A stretch of DNA of 30,328 bases from Flammula alnicola (lineage: Eukaryota; Basidiomycota; Agaricomycetes; Agaricales; Strophariaceae): positions 1-30,328 of the forward strand of contig JADNRV010000486.1 in the NCBI GenBank assembly GCA_015499995.1, given 5' to 3'. The position numbers were made by a program, and so were the translations under genes. Of this stretch, positions 9,763 through 20,948 are shown piece after piece. Within the stretch, counting starts at the first letter, position 1. Each line of letters starts with the position of its first letter. The notes under the pieces are model-generated. The model saw only the letters and a program-made list of their open reading frames with translations, searched no databases and was not told the origin of the DNA.

Positions 9763-12700
9763 TTAACCGAGCGCCTCTAAAGATGATGGAGGAGGGAGTG
9801 AGAGGTCGATAGGCGGAGGAGGCTCGAGACCCGCATTATAGCAGGAGGTGGCCACTTTTTCGCGAAGCAATTCGTATCGGCGTCTTTGTTCTAGAAAAGG
9901 ATGCATGAGAAGACGCTGGGGTGGCATCGTAGCGACAACGTACCAGGACAAGGCCATAAAGCAGTCAGACTATTATTGTCGCCAGTGGGTCACCAGTCAG
10001 TTATAGTAGTTAATGAGGCGAGGGATGATACGTACTAGTCAATACCAGGCATAAGAGCTTTGCAGACCTGCAAAGCGATCGATAAAGAGTTGTCATATTC
10101 CCACAAAGCAAGAGCACTGCGAACAAAATTAGACTGCAATGCCAACAACGCAGACCGTGAAATTGAAAACTGACCGATGGATCTGTCCCATGAACCAGAA
10201 GACGAAGAACGGCCGACGCGCGAGGAGATTGTTGGAGTTGCCGGTGATGGTATGTAGACCGCGCATAAACTGTTCGGCAACCGTTGCCTGATGGGTCACT
10301 ACAGAGGGAAAAAATTAAGAAACTAATAAATAAAGCACCCCAAAAAATGACACTCACACCACTCCTCGGCCTTGCTACGATGGAACAAACCACTGACGTC
10401 GCTATTAAAATCATGATCTCAGAATATGCAGTCCGATGGCTAAAACAGGAAAGCTTACGCAGTCACAAGGGGTATGTACCTCTGGAACTCATACGAAATG
10501 CACATCCGGGTACTAGGCACAGTGATCAGCCCCTTTTTCTTCGAAATGGAGACGGGAAGACCCACTTGAAAATGTACTCTCGCGCCTGGTAAATGAAAGC
10601 GCGTTCAATTGAGCACGTATGTCGGTTAAGAGCCTGCTCTAGCGCATCTGCCTCTAGCCAAGCCCTCAAGGCAAATTGCGCTTTGTCGGTGTCCGCCGCA
10701 GTCTTGTTGTTCCGCATACGGATACACCCATGCCAGAGCAAGAACGATCGGTCGTGCAGAGCCCAGATTGTATCCTTGGAGGAATAGTTAGACAACATGG
10801 GAGATCGAGCGACTGATTCTCCGGAAAAGAGAAGGGCATACTAAGACGGGGGAAACAGTGAGGATCAGCATTGAATAAGGACGTGTAAAGTTAAGAAATG
10901 TACGAACATTAGCAGGATCCGAGATGAAGAGGTCGAGGCTTTCCGAGCGATGAGCCGTAGTATACGAACTATGCCCAGCGGCGAGGATCGTGGAACTCCA
11001 GCATAGACGTCTGCATGACTCCTTGCGAATATCAGCCTCCGTCCAGGAATCGTCCCACGCTGGCGTAGCGCCCCACATCGGTGCATGGTCTTGGGTTGAG
11101 GGCCAGTGCTCTGCGAGGGTAAAGAGCTGGCACGAGCACCCTTTCTCGTTATTCGGGTGGGTCGAGGATGGGCTGTGTAGATACGAAGACACGGGAGAAG
11201 AGCGGGAATGCGGCCGCGTGGGGAGCGGGACTGTCCGTCGTTGGGGTGAAGTCACGACGGGCACTTTTCCTGGAGAGAATACAGATGTGTTGGGATCATC
11301 CGCGTCGACCAGAGTCAGCGAAAGGCTGCGGATGATAGAGTCGAGCATGACCATCGAGGACGAAGATCTCTCGGATGAATGGCGGGGATGAGCGCATACT
11401 TCGAAGAGGGCCAGAAGCTGAAGAAATAAAATTATGAGCGAAGGACATAAATCAAGAAAATAAATAAATGCACACCCAAGCGGCTTGCGCAAGCGTCTCG
11501 TCGACCCAACCAGCGTTGAAACTTGCTTCCATTGCAGCCTGCGCTTCGTCTCTAAATCGCAACGCCCTCTCACGGCCTGCCTTACCATATCCGACCTCCG
11601 AGCTCTGCCAGAATGTCGACATGGCGAGAAGGGCGAGCACCAAACTGGGCTGAATCCTCTCGCGCCTCACCGGGTCAAAAAAGTTGCTAAAAAAAGTGGG
11701 AATATGAAAGAAAGAGAACCAATAATTAGAAGCGCGGAAAATAAGACGCAAGTCCGATGTGATGCTTTGTGCAGCCGACTCGCGTTGTGAGACGGTGAGC
11801 TTTTGGAGGCGGGTAGAATCCGGAGATAAATACAGGGATAGGAGGGAGTCCCACCAAATTTTGCGGCTAAAAGCGAGCGAGGGCTCCCTCCCAATGTCCG
11901 GCTTATTAGGATCCCGTTTTTCATTCCCGTTTTCGTCCACTTCAGCGATGTAGCCACGGCTGGCCGGACTTGCGGAACAAGGAGGCGTCGTGTTGGCAGG
12001 ATCGTAAATTTCATGATAGGTGGTCATCTGAAAAATAAGGCAAAGGTCAGAAAAGTATGTCCAATCGCAAGTTTAGGGAACGTACGACAGAAACCGACTT
12101 TCTGGGGTTACAGAGGCTTCCTGCACTCGAAGGACCTTGGCAATCGGCGAGGCCGAGACATCTGCATGGTGAGTATGAAGACCGCGAATAATTTGAGACC
12201 GATCCAAAATCGCTAGCGGTAGGAATTTCGTCCGTGAGAGAGGCAGAATCGTTTGGACTATGCCTGTAGTTTTGAGGTGACTCCGGAGTGGTGCTAGGTT
12301 GCCGTGTTAGGAGCTTTTGTTGTTGTTGGTTTGTTTGGTCTGTGTTAGAAGTAGAATTATCACGGGTTCTTCTACGTCGACGAGAAGGTGCGTTATCTAT
12401 TTCATTCTTGACATCTCGCGCCATGCGTTGACGAGCACCAGGTGTTTTGTCTGGGCCACGACGTTTTGGGACCGGGTCGTAATTACAATCGTTATTGCCG
12501 TTCGCACGGCGCCCGCAATTGTGGCAGGTGGGCTTCGCGCCATCGCAACGTATTTTTCGAGTTCTGCTAAAAGAAAATCGTCAGACCGTGAATATAACCG
12601 TGCTGGCAACCTATGACCTACCATTGCAGACAAGCCACATAGACTCGAGCCCGAGGTTTTCCCTGAGTGGTGGGTGGTTGGTCAGGCGCAAGTTCAATGC

Positions 12701-13289
12701 GCGGTTTTTCACGTCGCGGCTTCCGCGGTTTTTGTTGTTCGGGTTGAGAGGCTTCATGTGCATTGCCCGGCCAAAATTCAGAGCCCCCAGAGTGCTCAGC
12801 GAACGGGCCGGACATAGCCGAACTAGATTCAGGCAGAAAATTCTGATGATTGCCAGACATGGAGAAAGTATCAAGGATGTTTGGCATGTCGCTGCCTTTG
12901 ACTCGACCGAGGAACGAAAGGTCCGATCTAGAAGAGTCACCGTAGTGGTGCCCATTGTAGGATTCTAAAGGTGAATGCAAATCGGAAGAGCCATTTGGAT
13001 GGCGATCGTAGGATTGACTGTAGGTCATGGGCGGCGCGAGAGATTGCCTGTTATTGTAGCTAATGCTCTCGGTATGGCGCGCATTATTATAGAGGGAGCC
13101 ATTGGAGGGTTGGTATAGATCTCGCCCGCTGTTGTCTCCGGAAAACGGACGATGAGCACTTTCGGAAGCACCAAGAGAGATGTGGGATGGAGTAGCAGCT
13201 GGGAGGTAATATTCTTGTGGATGGTAGGGAAGAGAGTGGTCGAACGACTGGGAGTGGGTCCGTTGGCGGGGATTGCTGATGGAGAACAT
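9763..13289 (-). CDS. Zn2Cys6 fungal-specific transcription factor
   Basis: Nuclear DNA-binding regulator of about 966 aa. Exons: 13289-12622, 12566-12259, 12212-about 12082, 12027-11476, 11417-10908, 10840-10566, 10512-10459, 10401-10358, 10298-10175, 10116-10036, 9969-9944 and 9890-9763. A Gln/Ser/Tyr-rich N terminus precedes the zinc cluster: C220, C223, C230, C237, C240, C250 (Cx2Cx6Cx6Cx2Cx9C). Intron 1 splits the codon of C223. A basic linker with VPKRRGPDKTPGARQR follows. The fungal-specific middle homology region holds SLAFSRKIWWDSLLSLYL, YWFSFFHIPTFFSNFFDP and MVMLDSIIRSLSLTLVDAD, and continues to the C-terminal helices (FFVFWFMGQIHRALALW). All junctions fit in phase except exon 3 to 4. 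There a strong acceptor (12028) needs a weak GTTCCC donor, and a GTACGT donor would need an acceptor at 11969. Exon 2 to 3 uses a weak GTCCAA donor. Target genes cannot be told from sequence. Confidence 0.9.
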
Positions 13290-14347
13290 GAGAGGCGAAA
13301 AGTGAGAGAGAGGACGAGAAATAGAAAATGGAGACCCTGCGCACTATTAGTATTACATACATACTATCTATATCTTCTTCTTGGTACATAGCGCAACGTG
13401 ACCAAGTCCGGCGGGAGCGTGCGGGTCACACCCCTGCGTTTTGGGTCGCCAGGGCATCGTCAGGGTCCCGCTACCGTGCCATCCTTTACATAATGTGCAA
13501 TATCCAAATAGGGTTTTCCCGACTCTCTCCTGAGTCCTCCTAGACGAGAGCTGTTTTGTTCATGGAGGATGCGATTCAAAAGCCTTTGGGTTGGTGTTTG
13601 GGTGCAATTCCTCGCTAAGTTTGCTCGCTTCACATGAGTTTCCCTATATCCGGCTGTCACGTGGCTGAAGTAAAGGACCCCAGCCACTGCAAGGCATAGC
13701 ATCGGCAATCTCCTTTTCAAATCTGATCGATCTTTTACTCCTTTGTGGGCGTCAATTTGAGAATCGAGGCCTGCAGAGGCCTGCCCAAGCTCGAAGACAT
13801 CGTTGGGAGCGGATGGCCTCTCTCTTTGTCCCGCTCGTATCATCCCGGGTGGGTTCCTGGTCACCGCCATCAAGCACTGTTCAATTCAATTAATCCTCCG
13901 CCTTCAGTGATGTTTCACTCAAGTCTCAACGGTTTCCCCATTTTCAGGTTCATTTGATTATCGCTGATCTGGGCAGCACTAGCTCTCCTCTCGAGTTTCG
14001 TCATCGTAAACCAACTCTGGGGCTAAGCTGGTGCATAAGGAATCATTATTTATTAATCACTATCCAATCACCCCCCGCCGATTGTTTTAAATTTGTCCCC
14101 CTCTTTCTTTCCGTTTCTCCTGTCGCGACGACATTCTTTTTCTTTTCCTTCTTTCATCTCTTTTTGACCTGCACAATTGTTCTTTTCGACATCTTTGTAA
14201 CTTTCCTCAGCTCTTTCCCCACGACCGGATCAAAACGTCCGCATTGCTCATAACGCCACCCTCGCGGCCGTCCGCGCCAATCCGTTGCCTAGTCACTTGA
14301 ATTCGACCGCCAATACAAAACGCGCAGCCGTATTACTTATCATAGGA
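13290..14347. other. Gene-poor region upstream of the Zn2Cys6 gene
   Basis: The first few hundred bases are the presumed promoter and leader of the minus-strand regulator. An open frame on the minus strand (13460-13873) has no family features. From 14090 to 14230 the plus strand is strongly CT-rich (see next entry). No gene can be supported. Confidence 0.45.
14090..14230 (+). promoter_or_regulatory. CT-rich promoter-like tract
   Basis: About 140 bp made mostly of C and T on the plus strand, with runs such as ttctttttcttttccttctt. In filamentous fungi such tracts usually sit just upstream of transcription starts of well-expressed genes. No protein gene with supportable features starts downstream on this strand, so the transcript, if any, is unknown. 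Confidence 0.35.
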
Positions 14348-14954
14348 TCAAGTCTCCGACTTCGCTCTTTTCTTCCTTTTTTTGGCGGTCGGCTGCCACG
14401 ATGACCTCATGTTAAACGGGATTTGGCAGTATCGAACCTGAGGTGCGCCAACTGAGTTGTAACCTGTACATGGCATATACTTATTCCTCCCATTCAAATA
14501 ATGTACCATATAATGCCATGCAGATGGCCTTCCTTGGTCTTCCTCGGGAAAAGCCGTTTCTGCCCAGGATGGAATTTCAGTGCCATTGTATAAGCGTACA
14601 TATTCGTCGACTGTCGTCGATGATGCAGTCAGTGGAATTTCCAATCAGTCAATAAAAAATCGTTGGCGACCTGTCAACGACGGAGGCGCCTTGCCACTGC
14701 AATGATCGTTCATTGTGATCAGTCTCTAGGCACCTGGGCAAGGGAATTGACAATCGTCCGTCGCACATCGAGTCCAGGATAAATATTTCTTCAGGCCAAG
14801 TAACCCCTCGCGCCGCTTCAGCTGAGTTGAGGTTGGGCGCTATAATAAGGCGTCTACGATTGGTCGACACGATCCAAGTCATGTCTACGATGCCCAGTAC
14901 GCCAAAGATCAGACGTCCAGGCTTCTCCATTTCTTCTTCAACTCTCCGGTGCAT
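14348..14954 (-). other. Two consecutive open frames, unidentified
   Basis: On the minus strand, an open frame from 14954 to 14649 (about 101 codons, with FGVLGIVDMTWIVST) is followed by one from 14644 to 14348 (98 codons, with RPSAWHYMVHYLNGR and a Lys/Arg-rich end). They lie in different frames and could be exons of one gene, but no convincing donor/acceptor pair was found and no family is recognised. The plus strand is open over part of the same DNA. Listed only as a candidate. Confidence 0.18.
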
Positions 14955-15021
14955 CGCCGCCGCGCTGTACGAACTTCGTTGCTCTGAAACCAGAGAGGTG
15001 ATCTCGCACCGTAACGATTAA

Positions 15022-16364
15022 CCCCACCAGGTGCTAGATCTCACACGCATTAATAATGATAATGTCGGTCGTCATCAGTCATCATCTTTCTCCCTACATG
15101 GAGGTCGCTTTGAGCAAGGGAGAACTTTTCCGTTGCTTGTATTATTCAATCGCGTCTTATCGCGTGCTGACTTCGACTTGTTACCTTCTCTGAAACCAGC
15201 GAATAGTGGCCATACAACAGATCGACCGTAGCGTGCAGCGGTAAGTAAGAGGAATGTCATCCAGCTTTCAAGTCTTCAATGATTTTTTTTTCTCAAGGCA
15301 TAACGTAGTAAACGTACTATGGACCGTCAAGACAGTGTCTAGACTCAAAGGCAACGGCATTGACCGCCTAAATCCGTTGAGTTGTCCCCCGGTTTTCTGT
15401 GGCGCAGGCCTGCGCAGCTCGCGTACGACAAGTTGTTCTGACTGGCATCGCCTCAAGTCCATAGTGGTTCAGGATCTTTGCGGGAACGACATCTCGCCAT
15501 GTAGCTGGAGTCTGCTTGATGCATTCAAAGCACATCTCGGTCCGACGTCGTTGCTCGCTTACGCTCAAAAGTTGGCACCTCGACGTCCCTTAAAATATTC
15601 GACACCGGCGCGTGTCATTGGGATCTGTGTTTTGCATGAATAAATGGACTTGCCACCATATTTACGCGCTCATGCTGGTACAGTACATGAAGGATCTCGT
15701 CCTCCTTTCCCATCCACAACTAGTGGTACTTATTTTATCAGTACCCTGGATCGGTTGCCAGTTGGCCACATACCTATATTATGCTAATAGGTGATCGGCG
15801 CTATAGCGGGACCCCAGGAATATTCGAAAGATAACCGTCTCATGTTTCTTCCCATAGTTTCTCGGGTCAGCCTTACCGGCAACCTAGGGTTGACAATTAT
15901 AGGACCGAGACTACCTTGTTGGCACATCGTTTCTACTAATTCTAGTCTTTGAAATTTCTGCCAAGTTATACAAAGTTGTGAAATTCCACGACCAACTTGC
16001 TTATGATTTTCTTCATGGACTAAACAAAAAGCGCTGAGTTCTGCGGCAATTACTGCAGCTCACGGGCAAGGACTCGGAGAACAGAGTCTTGGGGAAGAGT
16101 TCTGGTGTTGCGCATGGTTCGTTATCAACCCGCACGTTGCCTACACGTGATGGCGTTTACATGGTGCAGCGGCATATGGCGATATGCATCTTGCCTTTGC
16201 CGCTTTTCGACGTAGTCGAAACTTACCGAAATAGTAAAGGAGGCGCCACGGTGGCAAGATTCAAGATTTCCTAGCCATTCGGCTCACTGAACTCTATCTC
16301 GTCGAGCTATTTCCAAGCATTCCACTCTCCCTCGGTCATAGCTCAGCTCATCTATAGTAGAAAC
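15022..16364. other. No supported gene
   Basis: Open frames of 129 codons (15254-15643, plus) and about 66 codons (15368-15568, minus) overlap each other and show no domain signature. No repeat units, terminal inverted repeats or transposase-like motifs were seen. It may be regulatory DNA or long-decayed sequence. Confidence 0.4.
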
Positions 16365-17096
16365 ATGATACGCTCTCCCCCCACGTCGTCATGTGCCTAC
16401 CGCTCGAAGAACGCTGAAAATCTCTGGCATCGAATAGTTTTACTCTGTTTTCTTGGATGTCTATTTCTCTTCTCTCGGGCGTTTCTCTCCCTTGGCGATC
16501 CTGGCGGTCAACTATTACTCTCGGGCTTGAAACTGCCTGCAAAAAACCCACACGGCGACCGTTCATATTCGAATTCTGACAAGGCCGCCTCGGTGGTAGA
16601 GCTATTCCAGGACCAACGGATTTCGAACTGGGGCCCCGCCAAAGTGGTAAATTCGACTACTGAGTTGGAGTTCGCCGATGCCCCAAAACTTGCGAGAGGT
16701 GCCCGCCAGATCTCTTCACCGAATGAAAATAGAAGAGTGCTATCTTTATTGCCTACAAACGTGCCGTCGGGTTTAGAAACGGCTGGTCGGTCGCAAAAAG
16801 CTCTCCTCTTGACACCTGCTGTGGAGCGCATCGTTGCTCAGTGTGGAACTCTCGTCCCGGACAGAATGAATATAAAGTTAATTTTGTTCACGCCTCGACA
16901 ACACGGGGAGAAGCACAAATTTTCGACGGGGGATATGATCCTTTCGATATTGGGCCGGTTTTGTCGATGGAAGAGTTCCATGACGTGGGCCAAAGCTTCG
17001 CGGTCAAAATTTGGATCATTAAAGGCGGTCTTCGCGGGAAAATTTAAGGAGGGCCGAGCAGTGTCGGGCTTCCAGTGGACTACAGTGCTTGCCTGA
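16365..17096 (+). CDS. Hypothetical protein with N-terminal membrane segment (doubtful)
   Basis: A single-exon open frame of 243 codons, the longest unexplained one in the window. It begins after a short basic stretch with a hydrophobic segment at about residues 23-43 (WHRIVLLCFLGCLFLFSRAF), which could be a signal anchor. The rest shows no recognised domain. Doubt comes from the opposite strand, which is also open for 107 codons (16831-16508) and 173 codons (17359-16838), and from a second plus frame (16841-17047) that is open too. Composition alone does not choose between them. It could be a lineage-specific gene on either strand, or chance openness. Confidence 0.25.
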   Translation: MIRSPPTSSCAYRSKNAENLWHRIVLLCFLGCLFLFSRAFLSLGDPGGQLLLSGLKLPAKNPHGDRSYSNSDKAASVVELFQDQRISNWGPAKVVNSTTELEFADAPKLARGARQISSPNENRRVLSLLPTNVPSGLETAGRSQKALLLTPAVERIVAQCGTLVPDRMNIKLILFTPRQHGEKHKFSTGDMILSILGRFCRWKSSMTWAKASRSKFGSLKAVFAGKFKEGRAVSGFQWTTVLA

Positions 17097-18020
17097 TAGT
17101 CACAGCCCAACACGAAGGGGCAACTTCTTTGGCAATACTTCTCCCACCCTGTCGTCATCTCTTCTTTAATTTTACGACGCATCTCCGCGACCATATGGTC
17201 ACAATGACCAAGACTCCAGGTGGACCCCGGAATCCTGATGACCTTGACTCTAGGAAATCGTCTTTTAGCTATGCCCATTTTGTTTGTTTTGTTATATAAA
17301 TACCACCCATTCATTACACATCTCAAATGTATGACACTTTGACATGAAGCAGCAGACATAGTTATATGAATTAATCACCATGCGCTGCGCCGGTGATGAA
17401 CTCTGAATTAGAGTTAATTTAGAGATTGCGTCGGGAGTTGAAAAAAGGCATTGATAACAAAGAATTACTTCATGTGCTTGTTGAAGGATTAAGCATTAAA
17501 ATATTAAAACGTCTCCAGCTCAGTGACGCGCTATCAATATATCAATCCTAGGCTTTCTTCGTTTACCATTATCGACTTGGCTTGGATGGTGACTATCTAC
17601 ATGCGAGGAAATCGTAGTTGAAAGTCATACATTTACCTAAATGTTCCTTCCTATTTCCTTTACTGCACCACAGCGCATTATCGAGCTACAAAATGGATAT
17701 TTTTTTTTTGCGTCAATGGAAATGTAGGGAGCGCGACGCGCGCTGTAAATGAGTGCTAAAAATAGGACGCGTCAAGATCACGTGTAGGGCGCCAAATATT
17801 TAAAGCTCCGATTAAAGTTGACTCGAAATGGTCACGAACGTCGACGTCGTTGAGCTCGTCTGACTCGCTTACTTCAACTCACGCTGTTCTTCAAGCACTG
17901 TTGCTCACTCTTACTGGCCAACTTTTCAACTTTTCAACGATCCCTCACTTCAACTCCATATCTACATTTCCTAGGGTAATACCTGCACGAACTCACAGAA
18001 ACTTCTGAAGAACAAGTTAA
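17097..18020. other. Intergenic and promoter of the SNIP1-like gene
   Basis: AT-rich to about 17700, with a T run at about 17700-17709. Then comes a more GC-rich segment carrying ACGCGT and CACGTG motifs (see next entry) and a pyrimidine-rich leader with repeated cttcaac/cttttcaac words at 17870-17960. No gene is seen in it. Confidence 0.5.
17767..17784. promoter_or_regulatory. ACGCGT and CACGTG motifs in presumed promoter
   Basis: ACGCGT (17767-17772) matches the MCB element bound by MBF-type G1/S regulators in fungi. CACGTG (17779-17784) is a bHLH E-box. They lie 12 bp apart start to start, about 240-250 bp upstream of the SNIP1-like start. Both are short, so chance occurrence is possible. 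Confidence 0.35.
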
Positions 18021-19112
18021 ATGTCTAGACGATCTCGTTCTCCAAGACGGCGACTGCAAGATGACATGACATTCGGCCCCTAGCATCAGTGGATACGACT
18101 CTAAGCGAGGCAAAGCGACTGAACGGGATAAAGGTCGGGATTCATATAGGAAATATCCTCCGCGCGACAGGGATAGCGATTACAGGCGACCGAGGAGAGA
18201 TGACGAAAGGCGGCCAGAACGCGGCTCTCGGAATATGACGAGCGCAGACGTGAACGAGACCGGGAAAGAGACCGAGAGCGGTATGATAGTGGGAGAGATA
18301 GAGAGGGGCGCTATACTTCATCTCGCGGTCAACGACGTTCGGCATCTCCTCGCTCTCGGGAGGACTCGAAACGACGCGATGTAGGTTCACGCTCTGGCTC
18401 GCCTGAGGTCGATCCCAGCGTGGAGAAAACCAAACCTAATTTCGCACCGTCCGGTCTTCTTGCTGCAGAGACGAATACCGTCAAGGCTGTCGATGGGTCG
18501 AGCACGGTCCTCAAATATAACGAACCTCCGGAGGCGAGGAAACCTGTCCTTGGTGGAGGCTGTACGTCTTTAAAGATGCTGAGCAGGTTGGTGAGTAACT
18601 TCGTGCGCATGTTCCAATTGCCAAATACCGATGAACCCATAGAACTTCTGCACATCCATCGTCAAAGCGCATATCTAGTCGGCAGGGATCGGTTGGTTGC
18701 TGATATAGCTGTAGAGCACCCTTCGTGCTCAAAACAACATGCAGTTTTTCAATGTATGTCGTCCTTCATTTTGTTCTGGGCCGAGCTAACGAACAATCAA
18801 GATCGCTATGTGCAAGAAAAAGATGAGTTTGGGACTTCGAAAGGAGTTGTAAAGTTGGTCGTTCGTCCTCCCTCAAGATACGACTCTTGCTGACTTACTT
18901 TTCCTAGACCTTTCATAATTGATCTTGAGTCGACTAATGGCACTCTTGTCAACGATGAAGCCATTCCTGCTGCGCGATACTACGAACTCAAGGCCGGAGA
19001 CGGTACGCGTTTCTTTTCGGATCTCGTTCCTTGTCTCTAATGCGTATCGATAGTGATCAAGTTTGGTTTGTCTACAAGAGAATATGTTCTGCTCCATGAC
19101 GAGGCGTCATGA
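18021..19112 (+). CDS. SNIP1/Pml1-like FHA-domain splicing protein, N-terminal half frame-disrupted
   Basis: Homologue of human SNIP1 and yeast Pml1, a subunit of the RES complex that holds pre-mRNA in the nucleus and aids spliceosome activation. The C-terminal half is clean. WRLYVFKDAEQV is followed by introns at about 18592-18642, 18756-18801 and 18855-18907 and one near 19003-19053. Together these give an FHA domain with ELLHIHRQSAYLVGRDR, VEHPSCSKQHAVFQYR, IIDLESTNGTLVNDE and KFGLSTREYVLLHDEAS before the stop at 19110-19112. The N-terminal half is the RS/RD-rich region typical of SNIP1 but jumps frame three times: MSRRSRSPRRRLQDD (frame of 18021), then SGYDSKRGKATERDKG (plus one), then SEYDERRRERDRERD (back), then WRLYVF (another frame). 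The breaks lie near 18062-18087, 18227 and 18550. No GT-AG intron was found that repairs them. Sequence errors or early decay are the alternatives; family identity is secure. Confidence 0.82.
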
Positions 19113-19932
19113 TATTTGATGGCAAAGCCTTCTCTAGTTCTTTCCTTCTACTGCTGCGCGACGATCGCCTGTTTTTACGCTTGCTTCGTTATCTTTGAAT
19201 ATTGATTGTAATGAAAACACAGCATTCCGCTGTTTATGTCAGCTTCCGAGAGTAAGAGGGGACAATCGATTTAGAAGCTGGATATAGAGGACAATGGCGT
19301 ATTTCAGAGATCATCAGACCTGTTCTAAAGCCAAGCGGTTACTCGATTGGGTACCCTTTATACGCCTTGCTGAGTTTTTGGGACCGAGAATTTGAAAGTA
19401 ATCCCAGGCGTCGGGATTCACCGCTAACACGAGGCATGTTTTAGTGCCGGGAAGCATGGCCGACGCTTGAACGCGTGCCTCATGTCGTTGCCTCAAGGCT
19501 TTCCAGAAACGGGGCTGATGCGCTGCTTCCCTCGATATAATCACAATCTAATCTTCGACGCAAGCTAATTTGCTTCTTGTTGTCCACTGGCGGGATAATC
19601 GACTACAAGGATGGGACAATAGTGACAATTGAAAAGTTGCTTTTGTAGTGTATATTTTTTTTCAGAGGTGCATGGATCGTGTTTGGTCGCTATGAAAATC
19701 TTTTTTGTTGTGTGTGATGGGTTGCTGTTTAAGAGTATTCTTGCCATATCTGGCGCCGACTTGACACGAGGCAACAACGATGTGATATTAAAGAGGGTCG
19801 GAGTTTACAAATGAGGTCTGTGCAAGTATCGCGCTTTTGCCAAAGGCACAACACATAAAGGCAGTTTATCTATAAAATAACCCGTCGCAACATGATATCG
19901 ACCAAGAACTTTCCCCTACCTTTTCCTTCACC
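19113..19932. other. Intergenic, one weak minus-strand open frame
   Basis: 3' region of the SNIP1-like gene and promoter of the C2H2 gene. On the minus strand 19544-19314 is open for 76 codons and reads fairly protein-like (FWKALRQRHEARVQASAM and LVLAVNPDAWDYFQILG). It has no recognised family and no clear exon partners, so it is not called as a gene. Confidence 0.35.
19871..19879 (+). promoter_or_regulatory. TATA box of the C2H2 gene
   Basis: The sequence tataaaata lies 62 bp before the ATG at 19933. This is a usual distance in fungi, with a short pyrimidine-rich leader (cctaccttttccttcacc) between them. Confidence 0.6.
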
Positions 19933-20948
19933 ATGGCCGTTCAGGACTTCAACAACTACGAGGGCTTCACCTTCTCCGAACCCTCAGAACCCCCAGTTGG
20001 CAACTTTGGCGGTTTCGCTTTCGACCAATTCATCAAAAACGAATACTTGACCGAGGCTAGTCCTGATCACTACTCCCCCAGCCTTTTCGAGGACTCGTCC
20101 AGCGAGGACGGCCGCTTTTCATCGCCTAGCAGCAGTTTGAACGATGTTCTTCTGAGGTTAGCTTGAGTCATTTGCATTCATAATAACTTTACTCACTGTT
20201 CGCTATCAGAACTCCCGAGAATCCCATCGCGCCCACCACCCTCAACCCCCAACTGGTCAATGAGTGGGAGGAGGCAATGAAGGGTAAATGGTCCGGATTC
20301 GTCGATGCTCCAGAAGGATCGTCGGAGAACGTCGTAGACCCTCAGCAGCTATCGAGGCGGCGTTCTTCGATTGTGAAGCCCTCCCATATCGTTCCATCAT
20401 ATATCGAAAGCGACAGCGACGACAAGGACGAAGATTATCAGCCATCCAGCAGCCGGAAGCGCCGCCGCTCGGACTCCTTGGATTTGTACCCGGCGATCAT
20501 CGAGAAGAAAGCGAGACTTTCCACACCAGCGCCCGCGTCGACCTCGAAACGCACTCGCGTATCTCCTCTGTCTCGCAACACGCAGGCGTCCCGCAATACA
20601 GCTGCGGCCCTCATCCAGAAAGTCAACTGCACTAGGGCCGATATCAAGAACTTTGTCTGTCCGGAGTGCGGCTGGGAGCAGAAGAATCACCGCATGCCCG
20701 ACTTCAAGCGTCACCTGAGGACCCACCTCCGCGTCGATAACGATGATCACGGTAGCGGATACTGGTGCCATGGTGTGGAGCTCAGGGATGCTGATGCCTA
20801 TGGCGTTGCGCCCGACGCCAAACAGGACTCGTTCAAGGGCAAGACGATGGTTGGAGGATGCATGCGTTCCTTCAGCCGCCGTGACGCCCTCAAGCGACAT
20901 CTCGACAACGCGAATATGACCTGCGTTGGTTATAAAAACGCCTACTAA
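19933..20948 (+). CDS. C2H2 zinc-finger protein, basidiomycete type
   Basis: Probable nuclear DNA-binding regulator of 320 aa. Two exons, 19933-20156 and 20210-20948, with a 53-nt intron (gttagc...tatcag) that keeps phase. The N terminus is acidic and rich in Phe, Ser and Pro. A Ser/Arg and KRRR-rich middle (about 150-200) could hold a nuclear signal. The first zinc finger reads C225-x2-C228-x14-H243-x3-H247 (PECGWEQ, then DFKRHLRTH). A second unit is spread out: WCHGVELRD, then about 30 residues later GGCMRSFSRRDALKRHLDN, with the last ligand replaced by Cys in NANMTC. This two-finger layout with a degenerate second finger is common in Agaricomycete C2H2 proteins of unknown target. The start is supported by a good context (caccATGg) and an upstream TATA box. 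Confidence 0.9.

Noticed and set aside
13460..13873. Minus-strand open frame of 137 codons
   Set aside because: No family features; position fits promoter and leader of the Zn2Cys6 gene.
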